This document shows, piece by piece, positions 50,580-59,593 of a stretch of 64,000 bases of DNA. The stretch comes from CANHBY01 sp046342195. GTDB lineage: Bacteria; Pseudomonadota; Gammaproteobacteria; Burkholderiales; Burkholderiaceae_C. Where the stretch lies: contig JBKDQE010000013.1 in NCBI GenBank assembly GCA_046342195.1, positions 124,001-188,000 on the forward strand. The letters run 5' to 3'. The notes under the pieces are model-generated. The model was not told the origin of the DNA and did no database searches. It worked only from the letters and a program-made list of their open reading frames with translations. A program made the translations under genes and the position numbers. The first letter of the stretch is position 1, and each line of letters begins with the position of its first letter.

Positions 50580-51671
50580 TCAGGTTGTGCCAGACACCGT
50601 GATGATCGGGAACTTTGAAGAATACTCTTTCCCGAATTGCGAAATTTTGACGGCCATCCGGCGCGCAATGTCGCGGTAGGTGGCCGCGATGCTCCCCTCG
50701 GGCTCGCTGATCACGGTTGGTTTTCCACTGTCAACCTGCTCGCGAATGGAGAGCGCTAAAGGCAAGCCACCAAGGTACTCAACGCCGTACTGGGCCGCCA
50801 TTTTTTGGCCCCCTTCCGCACCGAAAATATGCGAAGTATGCCCACATTCAGAACAGCGATGAATAGCCATGTTTTCAACAATGCCAAGAATCGGCACATT
50901 GACTTTTTCGAACATACGCAGGCCCTTGCGGGCATCCAGCAGGGCAATGTCTTGGGGTGTTGTGACAATGACTGCACCAGTCAGGGGCACCCGTTGAGAG
51001 AGCGTCAACTGGATGTCGCCTGTACCCGGAGGCATATCAACAATCAAATAATCAAGATCATGCCAACGTGTTTGCCGCAAAAGCTGGTCCAGGGCCTGGG
51101 TGGCCATGGGCCCACGCCAGATCATCGGATGATCAGCATCGACCAAAAAACCAATAGACATCACTTGGACACCATGGTTTTCGAGGGGTTCCATAACCTG
51201 TCCGTCAAGGCTTTTGGGTTGGTGCCCACTCAGGCCCATCATCCAGGGCTGACTTGGCCCATAAATATCAGCATCCAGCAAGCCCACGTGCGCGCCTTCG
51301 ACAGCCAGAGCGAGCGCCAGATTTGCCGCGGTGGTGCTTTTGCCCACACCACCCTTTCCAGATGCGACAGCGATGATATTTTTGACCCCGGATAATAGCT
51401 GCTGGCCTCGCGGCACGGCATGAGCAAGCACCTGAGTGTCAATTTCAACAGACACCTTCAGATGGGGTGCCACCGCCACAACAGCCGCCTCAAGGGATTG
51501 CTGGAGGGCAGGCCAATGGCTGCGGGCCGGGTAAGGCAAGGCCAGACGCAGCACGACCCGGTCGGGCTCAGGGCTCGACCAGCTCAGGTGGCGTGTGGTG
51601 ATAAAGTCTTTTCCCGTTAAAGGGTCAACAATCGATTGAAGCGCTTCGCGTAAAGCAGAATCTGACAGCAT
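50580..51671 (-). CDS. mrp: Iron-sulfur cluster carrier ATPase Mrp/ApbC
   Basis: Mrp is a P-loop ATPase that carries iron-sulfur clusters to apoproteins. An N-terminal DUF59/MIP18-like domain (about 1-90) precedes the deviant Walker A GKGGVGKS at 105-112 and the conserved DADIYGPSQPWMMG and DMPPGTGD segments. The cluster-binding CxxC appears in HRCSECGH. The ATG at 51671 begins the DUF59 domain; the frame opens 24 codons earlier. The product is 363 residues. It is divergent from metG. Confidence 0.95.
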   Translation of the reverse strand: MLSDSALREALQSIVDPLTGKDFITTRHLSWSSPEPDRVVLRLALPYPARSHWPALQQSLEAAVVAVAPHLKVSVEIDTQVLAHAVPRGQQLLSGVKNIIAVASGKGGVGKSTTAANLALALAVEGAHVGLLDADIYGPSQPWMMGLSGHQPKSLDGQVMEPLENHGVQVMSIGFLVDADHPMIWRGPMATQALDQLLRQTRWHDLDYLIVDMPPGTGDIQLTLSQRVPLTGAVIVTTPQDIALLDARKGLRMFEKVNVPILGIVENMAIHRCSECGHTSHIFGAEGGQKMAAQYGVEYLGGLPLALSIREQVDSGKPTVISEPEGSIAATYRDIARRMAVKISQFGKEYSSKFPIITVSGTT

Positions 51672-51825
51672 AGTGTAAGGAATCAAAACAGTGCAGTGTG
51701 GATCTGTGCAGTCTAACCTCGACCAGCCCTCTGGGGTTTTCAATTCTGGGCCTCAAAACGCGCCAGATATGCAGAGCGCCTAAAATCAGCGGATCCGACT
51801 GACTTTTTTCAACGCTTCGCCACCC

Positions 51826-53910
51826 ATGAGCCTTTCAACGCGCCAGCTTTTTGTAACCACTGCCCTCCCCTACGCCAATGCCCCCTTTCATATTGGGCAC
51901 ATGATGGAATACATCCAGGCTGACATTTGGGTGCGCTTCCAGCGCATGCGCGGCCATACGGTTTACTTTGTGTGTGCCGATGACGCCCATGGTGCCCCGA
52001 TCATGATCGGTGCCGAAAAAGCAGGCAAAACACCCCAGCAGTTTGTGGCCGACATTGCCGCCGATCGACAACAGTATCTTGATGGTTTTCACATCTCTTT
52101 TGACCACTGGCACTCGACCGACGCCCCCGAAAACCACGCTCTGGCGCAGGAAATTTATCGGGCCTTGAAAAATTCAGGTTTGATACGCACCCAGTGGATT
52201 GAGCAATTTTTTGATGCAGTCAAGGGGATGTTTCTGCCTGACCGCTATGTCAAGGGCGAATGCCCGAAGTGCGGCGCTCAAGATCAATATGGCGATTCTT
52301 GCGAGGCTTGCGGGGCAGTTTACAGCCCGATTGATTTAAAAAACCCTTATTCAACCCTGACGGGTACCACCCCGGTACTGAAGAGCAGTGAGCATTATTT
52401 CTTTCGCCTGAGCGACCCTCGCTGTGTTGAATTTTTGCAAACCTGGATTCACTCTGGTCACTTGCAAAGCGAAGTTCTCAACAAAATCAAAGAATGGTTC
52501 AATACCGACGAAAGTGGCAATACTGGCCTGAGTGACTGGGACATCAGCCGAGACGCTCCTTATTTTGGCATTGAAATTCCAGAGGCTCCGGGTAAATTTT
52601 TTTACGTCTGGCTGGATGCCCCGATTGGCTACTTGGCTTCCCTTGGGGCGCACTTCAAAAAAACAGGCCAGGATGTCAATGAATTTCTGAACCATCCGAC
52701 AACAGAGCAGGTTCATTTCATTGGCAAGGACATCACTTATTTCCACACCTTGTTTTGGCCCGCCATGCTGAAATTCAGCGGGCGCAAAGTGCCCGACAAA
52801 ATCTTCGTACATGGCTTCATTACCCTGGGTGGCGACAAAATGAGCAAAAGTCGCGGTACGGGAATCTCTCCATTGAAATACCTCTCACTCGGCTTGAATG
52901 CCGAGTGGCTGCGTTACTACCTCGCTGCGAAGCTCAATCACCGGGTCGAGGATGTTGAATTCACTCCAGACGACTTTGTTGCCCGTATCAACAGCGACCT
53001 GATCGGGAAATATATCAACATCGCCAGCCGTGCCGCCGGATTTTTGACCAAACGCTTCAGCGGACGCCTCTCAGGAGATTTTGGTTTTGAAGGTCGCGGC
53101 CTTCTGGATACCTTGCAAGCCCGCTGCACCACCATCGAACAGTGTTATGAAGAGCGGGACTTTGGCAAAGCCCTGCGTGAAATCATGCTTCTGGCAGACC
53201 GTGTGAACGAATACGTCGATCAACACAAACCCTGGGAATTGGCCAAACTGGCGGGGAAAGAAGGCCTCCTGCACAATGTCTGTTCCGTCTGCCTGGAAGC
53301 CTTTCGCCTCCTCACCATTTATCTCAAGCCGGTGCTACCCGCATTGACTGCTCAGGTCGAAACCTTCATGAACCTTGCCCCGCTGCGTTTTGAAGATGCA
53401 CAGCAGACCTTGGGCGCCCATGTCATCGGCGAATATAAGCACCTGATGCAGCGTGTTGACCCTCAGCTTGTGGAGGCTCTCCTGGCGGTTCCTGCGCCTA
53501 CAAGCAGCATTCCAGAAGCCCCCATGGCCCCGGGCGGAGAAGCCCTAGCGCCAACGATCAGCATGGAAGACTTCGCCAAAGTGGATCTTCGAGTGGCCAA
53601 AATCATCGATTGCCGTTGTGTTGAAGGATCTGACAAGCTCTTGCAGCTGACCCTGGATATCGGCGAACTTGATGAGCAAGGCCGTCCCAAAATGCGCAAT
53701 GTGCTCAGTGGCATCCGACGTGCCTATCAGCCGAGCGACCTGATCGGGAAACTCACGGTATTGGTCGCCAATTTGGCGCCACGCAAAATGAAATTTGGTG
53801 TCAGCGAGGGCATGGTGCTGGCTGCAGGTCATAGCGATGAAAAATCCAACCCAGGACTGTATATTCTTGTGCCTTGGCCCGGTGCCCAACCAGGCATGCG
53901 CATCAGTTGA
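51826..53910 (+). CDS. metG: Methionyl-tRNA synthetase
   Basis: MetRS charges tRNA-Met. The class I signatures are HIGH at 22-25 and KMSKS at 338-342. The zinc insert has two CxxC knuckles (CPKCG and CEACG), and the C-terminal OB-fold tRNA-binding/dimerisation domain (about 585-694, FAKVDLRVAKI) is intact. At 694 residues it is the long bacterial form. It is divergent from mrp-dcd. Confidence 0.96.
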   Translation: MSLSTRQLFVTTALPYANAPFHIGHMMEYIQADIWVRFQRMRGHTVYFVCADDAHGAPIMIGAEKAGKTPQQFVADIAADRQQYLDGFHISFDHWHSTDAPENHALAQEIYRALKNSGLIRTQWIEQFFDAVKGMFLPDRYVKGECPKCGAQDQYGDSCEACGAVYSPIDLKNPYSTLTGTTPVLKSSEHYFFRLSDPRCVEFLQTWIHSGHLQSEVLNKIKEWFNTDESGNTGLSDWDISRDAPYFGIEIPEAPGKFFYVWLDAPIGYLASLGAHFKKTGQDVNEFLNHPTTEQVHFIGKDITYFHTLFWPAMLKFSGRKVPDKIFVHGFITLGGDKMSKSRGTGISPLKYLSLGLNAEWLRYYLAAKLNHRVEDVEFTPDDFVARINSDLIGKYINIASRAAGFLTKRFSGRLSGDFGFEGRGLLDTLQARCTTIEQCYEERDFGKALREIMLLADRVNEYVDQHKPWELAKLAGKEGLLHNVCSVCLEAFRLLTIYLKPVLPALTAQVETFMNLAPLRFEDAQQTLGAHVIGEYKHLMQRVDPQLVEALLAVPAPTSSIPEAPMAPGGEALAPTISMEDFAKVDLRVAKIIDCRCVEGSDKLLQLTLDIGELDEQGRPKMRNVLSGIRRAYQPSDLIGKLTVLVANLAPRKMKFGVSEGMVLAAGHSDEKSNPGLYILVPWPGAQPGMRIS

Positions 53911-53963
53911 GCTCAAGAAATTTAATGACCAGCCACCCCCCCATGCGAAGGCCTGCGAACGAT

Positions 53964-54467
53964 TCAGCCATCCATCAGGCCCATATCTGCTGAGGCCATG
54001 AGGTTTTCAATGTCCATCAAAATCAACATACGATCACTGATGGACCCAATGCCCGTGATGTACTGGGTGTCTACGGAAGAGCTCATGCTGGGGGTAGGCT
54101 TGATGGCATCTTTGCTCAGTTCAAGAACGTCAGATACCGAATCAACCACTGCGCCCACAATGCGCTTGCGAACATTCAAGACAATCACCACCGTGAAGCT
54201 GTTGTATTCAGCACTTGCGCACGCCAGTTTCAACCTCAAATCGATAATAGGCACGATCACTCCGCGCAAATTCACAACCCCTTTGATGAAATCAGGCACG
54301 TTGGCTATTCGGGTGGGTTGCTCGTAAGAGCGAATTTCCTGTACCTTGAGAATGTCAATGCCGTATTCTTCAGCACCCAGGCGAAATGTCAGAAATTCCC
54401 CCCCCTCGCTGGAAGCACGTTGTGCCTCAAGGCGGGCAATTTGTTTGGCGTCGTTGATCATGTCCAT
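53964..54467 (-). CDS. cheW: Chemotaxis adaptor protein CheW
   Basis: CheW links CheA to chemoreceptors. The 167-residue protein has an SH3-like double barrel with FRLGAEEYGIDILKVQEIR, VVNLRGVIVPIIDLR, AVVDSVSDVLEL and GSISDRMLILMDIE in the usual order, after a short extension. The ATG at 54467 has GAAGG seven bases upstream; the frame continues 20 codons upstream into the MCP gene. It closes the leftward operon gene-cheY-cheA-MCP-cheW. Confidence 0.94.
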   Translation of the reverse strand: MDMINDAKQIARLEAQRASSEGGEFLTFRLGAEEYGIDILKVQEIRSYEQPTRIANVPDFIKGVVNLRGVIVPIIDLRLKLACASAEYNSFTVVIVLNVRKRIVGAVVDSVSDVLELSKDAIKPTPSMSSSVDTQYITGIGSISDRMLILMDIENLMASADMGLMDG

Positions 54468-54523
54468 AGTGGTACCTTCGGTGGTGTTAAAATTGAACGC
54501 GCTTCCCCTGCTCAGGCCGATGC

Positions 54524-56140
54524 TCATTGATCACTTGTGAATTTTGTAGCCGAGTGCAGGGCTGATTGAACTTCAGGCGGGCTTTTGCTGCCTGCAAGCG
54601 CCCCACCTGCCCACTGAGCCTGTGCCTCACTGGCAATCTTGAATGTACTGACAAGCTGTGCCAAGCGGGTGGCCTGATCCCGAAGGCTTTCAGCGGCAGC
54701 AGCACCTTGCTCGACCAAGGCTGCATTTTGTTGCGTCATTTGATCCAGCTGCATCACAGAATGGCTCACTTGGGTCATGCCCTCACTTTGCTCTGTGGAG
54801 GCTGCGGTAATTTCGCTGATGATGTCAGAAACGCGCTGCACCGAGCTCACAATTTCCTTCATGGTGCTGCCGGCATTTTCAACCAGACGAGACCCGGTTT
54901 CAACACGATCCACACTGGCACCAATGAGGGATTTGATTTCTTTGGCGGCTTCGGCAGAGCGGCCGGCAAGGCTACGAACTTCACTGGCTACCACAGCAAA
55001 GCCACGCCCTTGCTCACCCGCCCGGGCCGCTTCAACCGCGGCATTCAGAGCCAAAATATTGGTCTGGAAGGCGATTCCGTCGATCACACCGATGATGTCA
55101 GAAATTTTCTTGGAACTGGCATTGATGTCATCCATGGTGCTCACCACCTGGGTGACTACTTGGCCGCCCCGAGCAGCCACTTCAGCGGCATGAGCGGCCA
55201 ACTGGTTGGCTTGGCGGGCATTGTCAGCGCTGTGCTTGACCATGGTTGTCACCTGCTGCATGGAAGAAGCCGCCTGTTGCAAGTTAGCCGCTGTTTGCTC
55301 AGTGCGATGGCTCAAATCGGTATTGCCGTGGGCAATCTCAGCACTGGAGTGATGAATGTTGTCTGTAGATTGGCGCACCTGACCCACCATTTTACGCAGG
55401 GAGTTTTGCATCTCGAGAAGGGCTTTTTGCAACTGAGCCACCTCTAGTTTGTCAGACAGCTCAAGATGTTGGGTCAGGTCTCCCGTGCTGATTCCATGGG
55501 CCAATTGAGAGGATGCTTGAATCGGCTTGATGATTTGAGTCGAAATTTTCCAGGTCAGGAAAAACATGACCGCAACAATGACAGACCCAAAGACCCACAG
55601 GAAAACATGGGTACCAAAATTTTCAAGTGAACTGGTGATTAACATGTTGGCTTCGGCAACTGTTTCATCGACACTGTTTCTATGCTCAATGTACATTGAA
55701 TGCACTTGGGCCAAATGACTTTGAGCTGCCTGTTTATCACCACTGGCCAATTTATCTAAAATTTGGGTTTTAGCAGCAGCCATAAATCGCTTGGCGGTTT
55801 CATGTTGACGACCTGCCAATTTTTTCTCCAAACCCATGGCAGAATTTTGAGACCAGTGCGCGATACGCTCATCGTAACTAGACACCAATTTTTGATATTT
55901 TTTGATAGCTTCGTCGACAGGAAGGCTTCCTTCAATCGCCATCGACAATGTCAATCGCATTTCAATGAGGTAAAGAGGAGGGGGCAGAATGTCTGCTACA
56001 ACGTCTTTGCTGACAAAAATGTTCTCTGCGGCTCGCACCAACTCAGTCTGTAGTTTTTGAGATTGCATGACGATAATCAAAAGAGACAGAAGAAACAGTC
56101 CGCTTAAAAGCATAAGAGAGTTCTTGACAGATTTCAGCAT
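54524..56140 (-). CDS. Methyl-accepting chemotaxis protein
   Basis: This 538-residue receptor has two membrane helices (about 8-26 and 180-201) enclosing a four-helix-bundle ligand domain, a HAMP segment (KPIQASSQLAHGISTGDL) and the signaling hairpin around IAFQTNILALNAAVEAARAG. Methylation helices are Ser/Ala/Glu-rich. There is no C-terminal NWETF-type pentapeptide for CheR or CheB tethering, so adaptation must rely on other receptors. The ligand is unknown. It lies between cheA and cheW. Confidence 0.94.
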   Translation of the reverse strand: MLKSVKNSLMLLSGLFLLSLLIIVMQSQKLQTELVRAAENIFVSKDVVADILPPPLYLIEMRLTLSMAIEGSLPVDEAIKKYQKLVSSYDERIAHWSQNSAMGLEKKLAGRQHETAKRFMAAAKTQILDKLASGDKQAAQSHLAQVHSMYIEHRNSVDETVAEANMLITSSLENFGTHVFLWVFGSVIVAVMFFLTWKISTQIIKPIQASSQLAHGISTGDLTQHLELSDKLEVAQLQKALLEMQNSLRKMVGQVRQSTDNIHHSSAEIAHGNTDLSHRTEQTAANLQQAASSMQQVTTMVKHSADNARQANQLAAHAAEVAARGGQVVTQVVSTMDDINASSKKISDIIGVIDGIAFQTNILALNAAVEAARAGEQGRGFAVVASEVRSLAGRSAEAAKEIKSLIGASVDRVETGSRLVENAGSTMKEIVSSVQRVSDIISEITAASTEQSEGMTQVSHSVMQLDQMTQQNAALVEQGAAAAESLRDQATRLAQLVSTFKIASEAQAQWAGGALAGSKSPPEVQSALHSATKFTSDQ

Positions 56141-56182
56141 AGGTTATTTGCCTTCATCTAGAGTTGAAATTGTTTCTGGCAC

Positions 56183-58372
56183 TCAATGACGCGCCCTGCG
56201 AACCAGGCTTGCAATATCAAGAATCAGGGCCACTCGGCCGTCACCCATGATGGTGGCGCCCGAGATGTCATTGACTTTTCGGTAGTTGGCTTCCAGGTTC
56301 TTGACAACCACTTGTTGTTGACCCAAAAGCTCATCCACCATCAAGGCCACCCGCCCCCCCTCGGCTTCGGCCACAACCATGATCCCGCTGACGTTTTCAA
56401 AATCAAACCGCGGAATCCCGAAGACCTGCTCAAGATCGAGCACCGGCATGTATTCATCACGCACCTCCACAACCCTGCCAGCCCCGCCAATGGTGCGAAT
56501 CATGTCGGGTTGAACCTGGAATGATTCCACCACCGAAGACAAGGGCAGGATATAAACCTCTTCACCCACCCCCACACTCATGCCATCCATGATGGCCAGG
56601 GTCAGGGGCAGTCGAACGATCACCCCCATCCCGTAGCCCTCGACAGAGTCAATATCGACCGTGCCGCCCAAGGCCAGTATATTTTTCTTGACCACATCCA
56701 TGCCCACGCCACGGCCAGAGACATCGGTGACCACATCAGCGGTTGAAAAACCGGGGGCGAAAATCAAGTTCCAGACTTCAGCGTCACTCAGGCTGTCAGG
56801 AGCGTCAATGCCTTTCTCCCGGGCCTTTCGGATGAGCTTCTCGCGTGACAGCCCGCGGCCATCATCACGCACTTCAATCACGATGGACCCGCCTTGATGC
56901 GATGCCGCCAAGGTAATGGTGCCGTGCTCGGGCTTGCCTTTGGCCAGGCGCTCCTGCTGCGGCTCAATGCCGTGATCGCAACTGTTGCGAACCAAATGGG
57001 TCAGAGGGTCGGTGATTTTTTCCACCAAGCCTTTATCAAGCTCGGTCGATTCTCCCAAGGCCAAAAATTCAACTTTTTTACCCAGTTTGGCCGCCAGGTC
57101 GCGCAGCATGCGGGGAAAGCGGTTAAACACCATCGACACAGGAATCATCCGAATTGACATGACGGATTCCTGAAGGTCGCGGGTATTGCGATCCAGGTCG
57201 GCCAAGCCGGCCACCAAATGTTGATAAAGCGCAGGGTCAATATTTTTACTATTTTGTGCCAGCATGGCCTGGGTAATGACCAATTCGCCCACCAAATTGA
57301 TGAGTTGATCCACCTTTTCGACCGATACCCGAAGGGTCGTGGCTTCAGAGCCGGCATTTGGTTTGTCAATTTTGGGGCTGGCCTTTGGCAATGCTTTTGC
57401 CTGGGCCATCGGCACATTCATCATTGCTGGTTCTGGGCTCGTTTGATCTGAGGCGATCATCAAAGACTCAATCGGGTGGCCTTCAGTTTTGGGTGAGCCG
57501 GGCGCATCTTCAAAAAAACCGTAGCCGAGATCTGCACCCGGCAAGGCCTCTTTTGCAGCAGATTTTGAGACTTCCCGGGGGGAGGCCGACTCTGTATGGA
57601 TCGGGATCAAGTGCACTTGATCCCGCGACACATGGAATGTAAAAAGGTCCAGCAGGTCACTGTCACTGCTGGACGTGACAACCTTGAAGCGTCGGGTTCC
57701 ATCTTCAGTCTTTCCGCCATCCAGCGCTTCAATGGTGCCTAAATTAGGAATTTCCTGAAACAGTTCGAGCAAGTTTTCTGCTTGCTTCGGATTGTCCAGT
57801 GGGCCTACCCGGAGCTCCAGGTGCCTTAACCCACTTTTACCAGTTTGGGGGCCAGGTGTTATGACTGAACTCGCAGGGCCGGAAGGCCGGTAATTTTCCG
57901 ACGCAGAAGATGAGCTCAATGCGGCCGGAGCCTCCGGGAGAAACATGGGCTTTTCGCCAGAACTCAAAGCACGGATATTGAACAATAATTCTGTGGTGTC
58001 AACCTCGCCTTCTTCGGCCCCTTGATGCCGTGCCAGGAGTGCTCGAAGCGCATCACCTGATTGCAACAGCACGTCAACCATCTGAGGGGTAGGTTGGAGT
58101 TCATGCCGACGCAGTTTATCGAGCAAAGTTTCCATTTGATGGGTCAGCTCGGCCACATCGCTGAACCCGAAAGTAGCTGCACCGCCCTTGACTGAGTGGG
58201 CACATCGGAAAATCGAGTTGAGTTCTTCGTCATCTGCGGCATCAAGATTGATCTCCAGGAGCTGTTGCTCCATGCGATCCAGGTTTTCTCCCGCCTCTTC
58301 AAAGAAGACCTGGTAGAACTGACTCAGATCAATCCCTGCACCGGTACCACTTTCAATAGATGAATCGGCCAT
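56183..58372 (-). CDS. cheA: Chemotaxis histidine kinase CheA
   Basis: CheA phosphorylates CheY and CheB in response to receptor state. The 729-residue protein has an Hpt domain with His59 (AHSVKGGA), a P2-like CheY-binding region (about 190-270), dimerisation helices, the HATPase domain (RNSCDHGIE, DDGRGLS, GFSTADVVTDVSGRGVGMD) and a CheW-like C-terminal domain. All kinase boxes are intact. It is in one operon with the 58403 cheY, the MCP and cheW; cheR and cheB are not in the window. Confidence 0.95.
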   Translation of the reverse strand: MADSSIESGTGAGIDLSQFYQVFFEEAGENLDRMEQQLLEINLDAADDEELNSIFRCAHSVKGGAATFGFSDVAELTHQMETLLDKLRRHELQPTPQMVDVLLQSGDALRALLARHQGAEEGEVDTTELLFNIRALSSGEKPMFLPEAPAALSSSSASENYRPSGPASSVITPGPQTGKSGLRHLELRVGPLDNPKQAENLLELFQEIPNLGTIEALDGGKTEDGTRRFKVVTSSSDSDLLDLFTFHVSRDQVHLIPIHTESASPREVSKSAAKEALPGADLGYGFFEDAPGSPKTEGHPIESLMIASDQTSPEPAMMNVPMAQAKALPKASPKIDKPNAGSEATTLRVSVEKVDQLINLVGELVITQAMLAQNSKNIDPALYQHLVAGLADLDRNTRDLQESVMSIRMIPVSMVFNRFPRMLRDLAAKLGKKVEFLALGESTELDKGLVEKITDPLTHLVRNSCDHGIEPQQERLAKGKPEHGTITLAASHQGGSIVIEVRDDGRGLSREKLIRKAREKGIDAPDSLSDAEVWNLIFAPGFSTADVVTDVSGRGVGMDVVKKNILALGGTVDIDSVEGYGMGVIVRLPLTLAIMDGMSVGVGEEVYILPLSSVVESFQVQPDMIRTIGGAGRVVEVRDEYMPVLDLEQVFGIPRFDFENVSGIMVVAEAEGGRVALMVDELLGQQQVVVKNLEANYRKVNDISGATIMGDGRVALILDIASLVRRARH

Positions 58373-58402
58373 ACTGACTCCCGTATTTTGTGTGGATATT
58401 TT

Positions 58403-58765
58403 TTAGCGCACCACTTTTTTAATCACTTCCAGCAATTTGGCAGGGTCAAAGGGTTTCACCAGCCAACCCGTCGCGCCTGCAGTACGACCCGCTTGCTTCA
58501 TCTGATCACTCGATTCTGTGGTCAAAATCAAAATCGGGGTTGCCTTGAATTTGGGGGTGTCCCGAAGTTTTTTTGTCAGGCTGATGCCGTCCATGCGGGG
58601 CATGTTTTGATCGGTGAGAACCAAGTCAAAGTCGCGGCTGCTTGATTTTTCCCAGGCATCTTGGCCATCCACCGCTTCAACCACGTTGTAACCGGCACTT
58701 TTCAGGGTAAAACAGACCATCTGACGCATCGAGGCTGAATCGTCTACGGCAAGGATTGAATGCAT
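58403..58765 (-). CDS. cheY: CheY-like response regulator
   Basis: This 120-residue receiver-only protein has the acidic pair Asp8/Asp9, phospho-acceptor Asp52 in TDQNMPRMDG, Thr83 in LTTES and Lys104 in VKPFD. The QNMPRMDG and GWLVKPFDP pattern is that of CheY copies encoded beside cheA, distinct from the motor CheY in the motA operon. It may act as a phosphate sink or as an alternative motor effector. It lies 30 bases upstream of cheA. Confidence 0.92.
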   Translation of the reverse strand: MHSILAVDDSASMRQMVCFTLKSAGYNVVEAVDGQDAWEKSSSRDFDLVLTDQNMPRMDGISLTKKLRDTPKFKATPILILTTESSDQMKQAGRTAGATGWLVKPFDPAKLLEVIKKVVR

Positions 58766-58789
58766 AGCTTTCTCCGGGCAGTCTTGGTT

Positions 58790-59254
58790 TCAGAACAAAT
58801 CAACAGACCCCGCGTCCATTTCAGACTGGGTCACGGGATTGGGGCGAAGAGGTGCCGGCGTAATCACGCAACCCCCTTCTTCATCATCCTGTCCAAAGGT
58901 TTCCCGAGCCAGGGTGTCTGCACAATTACGTAGTCGTCGGTGAGTATGATCAATGAGCTGACAGGCCATATCCTGAAACTGCAAGGCAATGACAGCCCCG
59001 CATAAGTTCTGAAGCACCCCCTGAAAAATTTCATCGGGGTCAATATTCGAACCTTTGCTTGCTGTAGCCTCTTGCAGGGATCGAACTTGCTCAGAGGCTC
59101 CGGAGAACCGCTGCATCAGGGTTTCACAGGCGTCTGACAGCAATGTTTGCAAACGATCCAAATCATTCGTCGCTGACATGAGGTTGTCCTGCAGGTCTGC
59201 GGCTGTGGGCAGAGGCATATAGCTTGCTTCCAGAGGGTCGGGCGCGTTGTCCAT
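58790..59254 (-). CDS. Uncharacterised chemotaxis-operon protein, helical, CheZ-like segment
   Basis: I do not recognise a named family for this 154-residue protein. It is predicted to be mainly helical and contains ALQFQDMACQLIDH, which resembles the CheZ catalytic helix (QDFHDLTGQ) in placing an Asp and a Gln on one helix; the surrounding region VLQNLCGAVIALQF is also helical. The ATG at 59254 has GGAG ten bases upstream; another ATG at 59263 is possible and a longer frame to 59368 lacks similarity. It heads the cheY-cheA-MCP-cheW operon, so a role in CheY-P removal or array assembly is an inference. Confidence 0.7.
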   Translation of the reverse strand: MDNAPDPLEASYMPLPTAADLQDNLMSATNDLDRLQTLLSDACETLMQRFSGASEQVRSLQEATASKGSNIDPDEIFQGVLQNLCGAVIALQFQDMACQLIDHTHRRLRNCADTLARETFGQDDEEGGCVITPAPLRPNPVTQSEMDAGSVDLF

Positions 59255-59593
59255 CAAGGTCATGCTCCACAAACAATGCTTCGTTATAAAAAGGTGTTTT
59301 TGAATGCTCTGCACCAGGCAGGGCAGCTTCAAACTTCCCGTATATGCGACCCATTTTCGGCAGTCCAAGGCAAAACATTAGGGCAAAGATGAGGGAAAAG
59401 CAGGCTCTATTTCCAATTTGTGCCCATGTTGAACACTCTTGTTTTTGTTGAAATGCGTGACGATACGCTTTAGCAGCCTGTTCGAATTGGGGTGTCGAAA
59501 GCAAACATCAGCCCAAAGCAAAAAGGTCTTTCTCCATCGCAAGGTATGCCAGACCCATGGCAAACTTCCTGATGCAAGCCATACTCGGAAACC
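59255..59593. other. Divergent intergenic region with the che-operon promoter
   Basis: This 339-base region separates the leftward chemotaxis operon from the rightward kinase gene. It holds a good sigma-28 promoter for the che operon (59354-59380). I find no gene, terminator or repeat in it, and no obvious promoter for the kinase gene. Confidence 0.6.
59354..59380 (-). promoter_or_regulatory. Sigma-28 (FliA) promoter of the cheA operon
   Basis: On the minus strand TAATGTTT (59380-59373) matches the -35 consensus TAAAGTTT in seven of eight positions, followed by exactly 11 bases and GCCGAAAA (59361-59354), seven of eight against GCCGATAA. It lies about 100 bases before the first gene. Confidence 0.8.
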
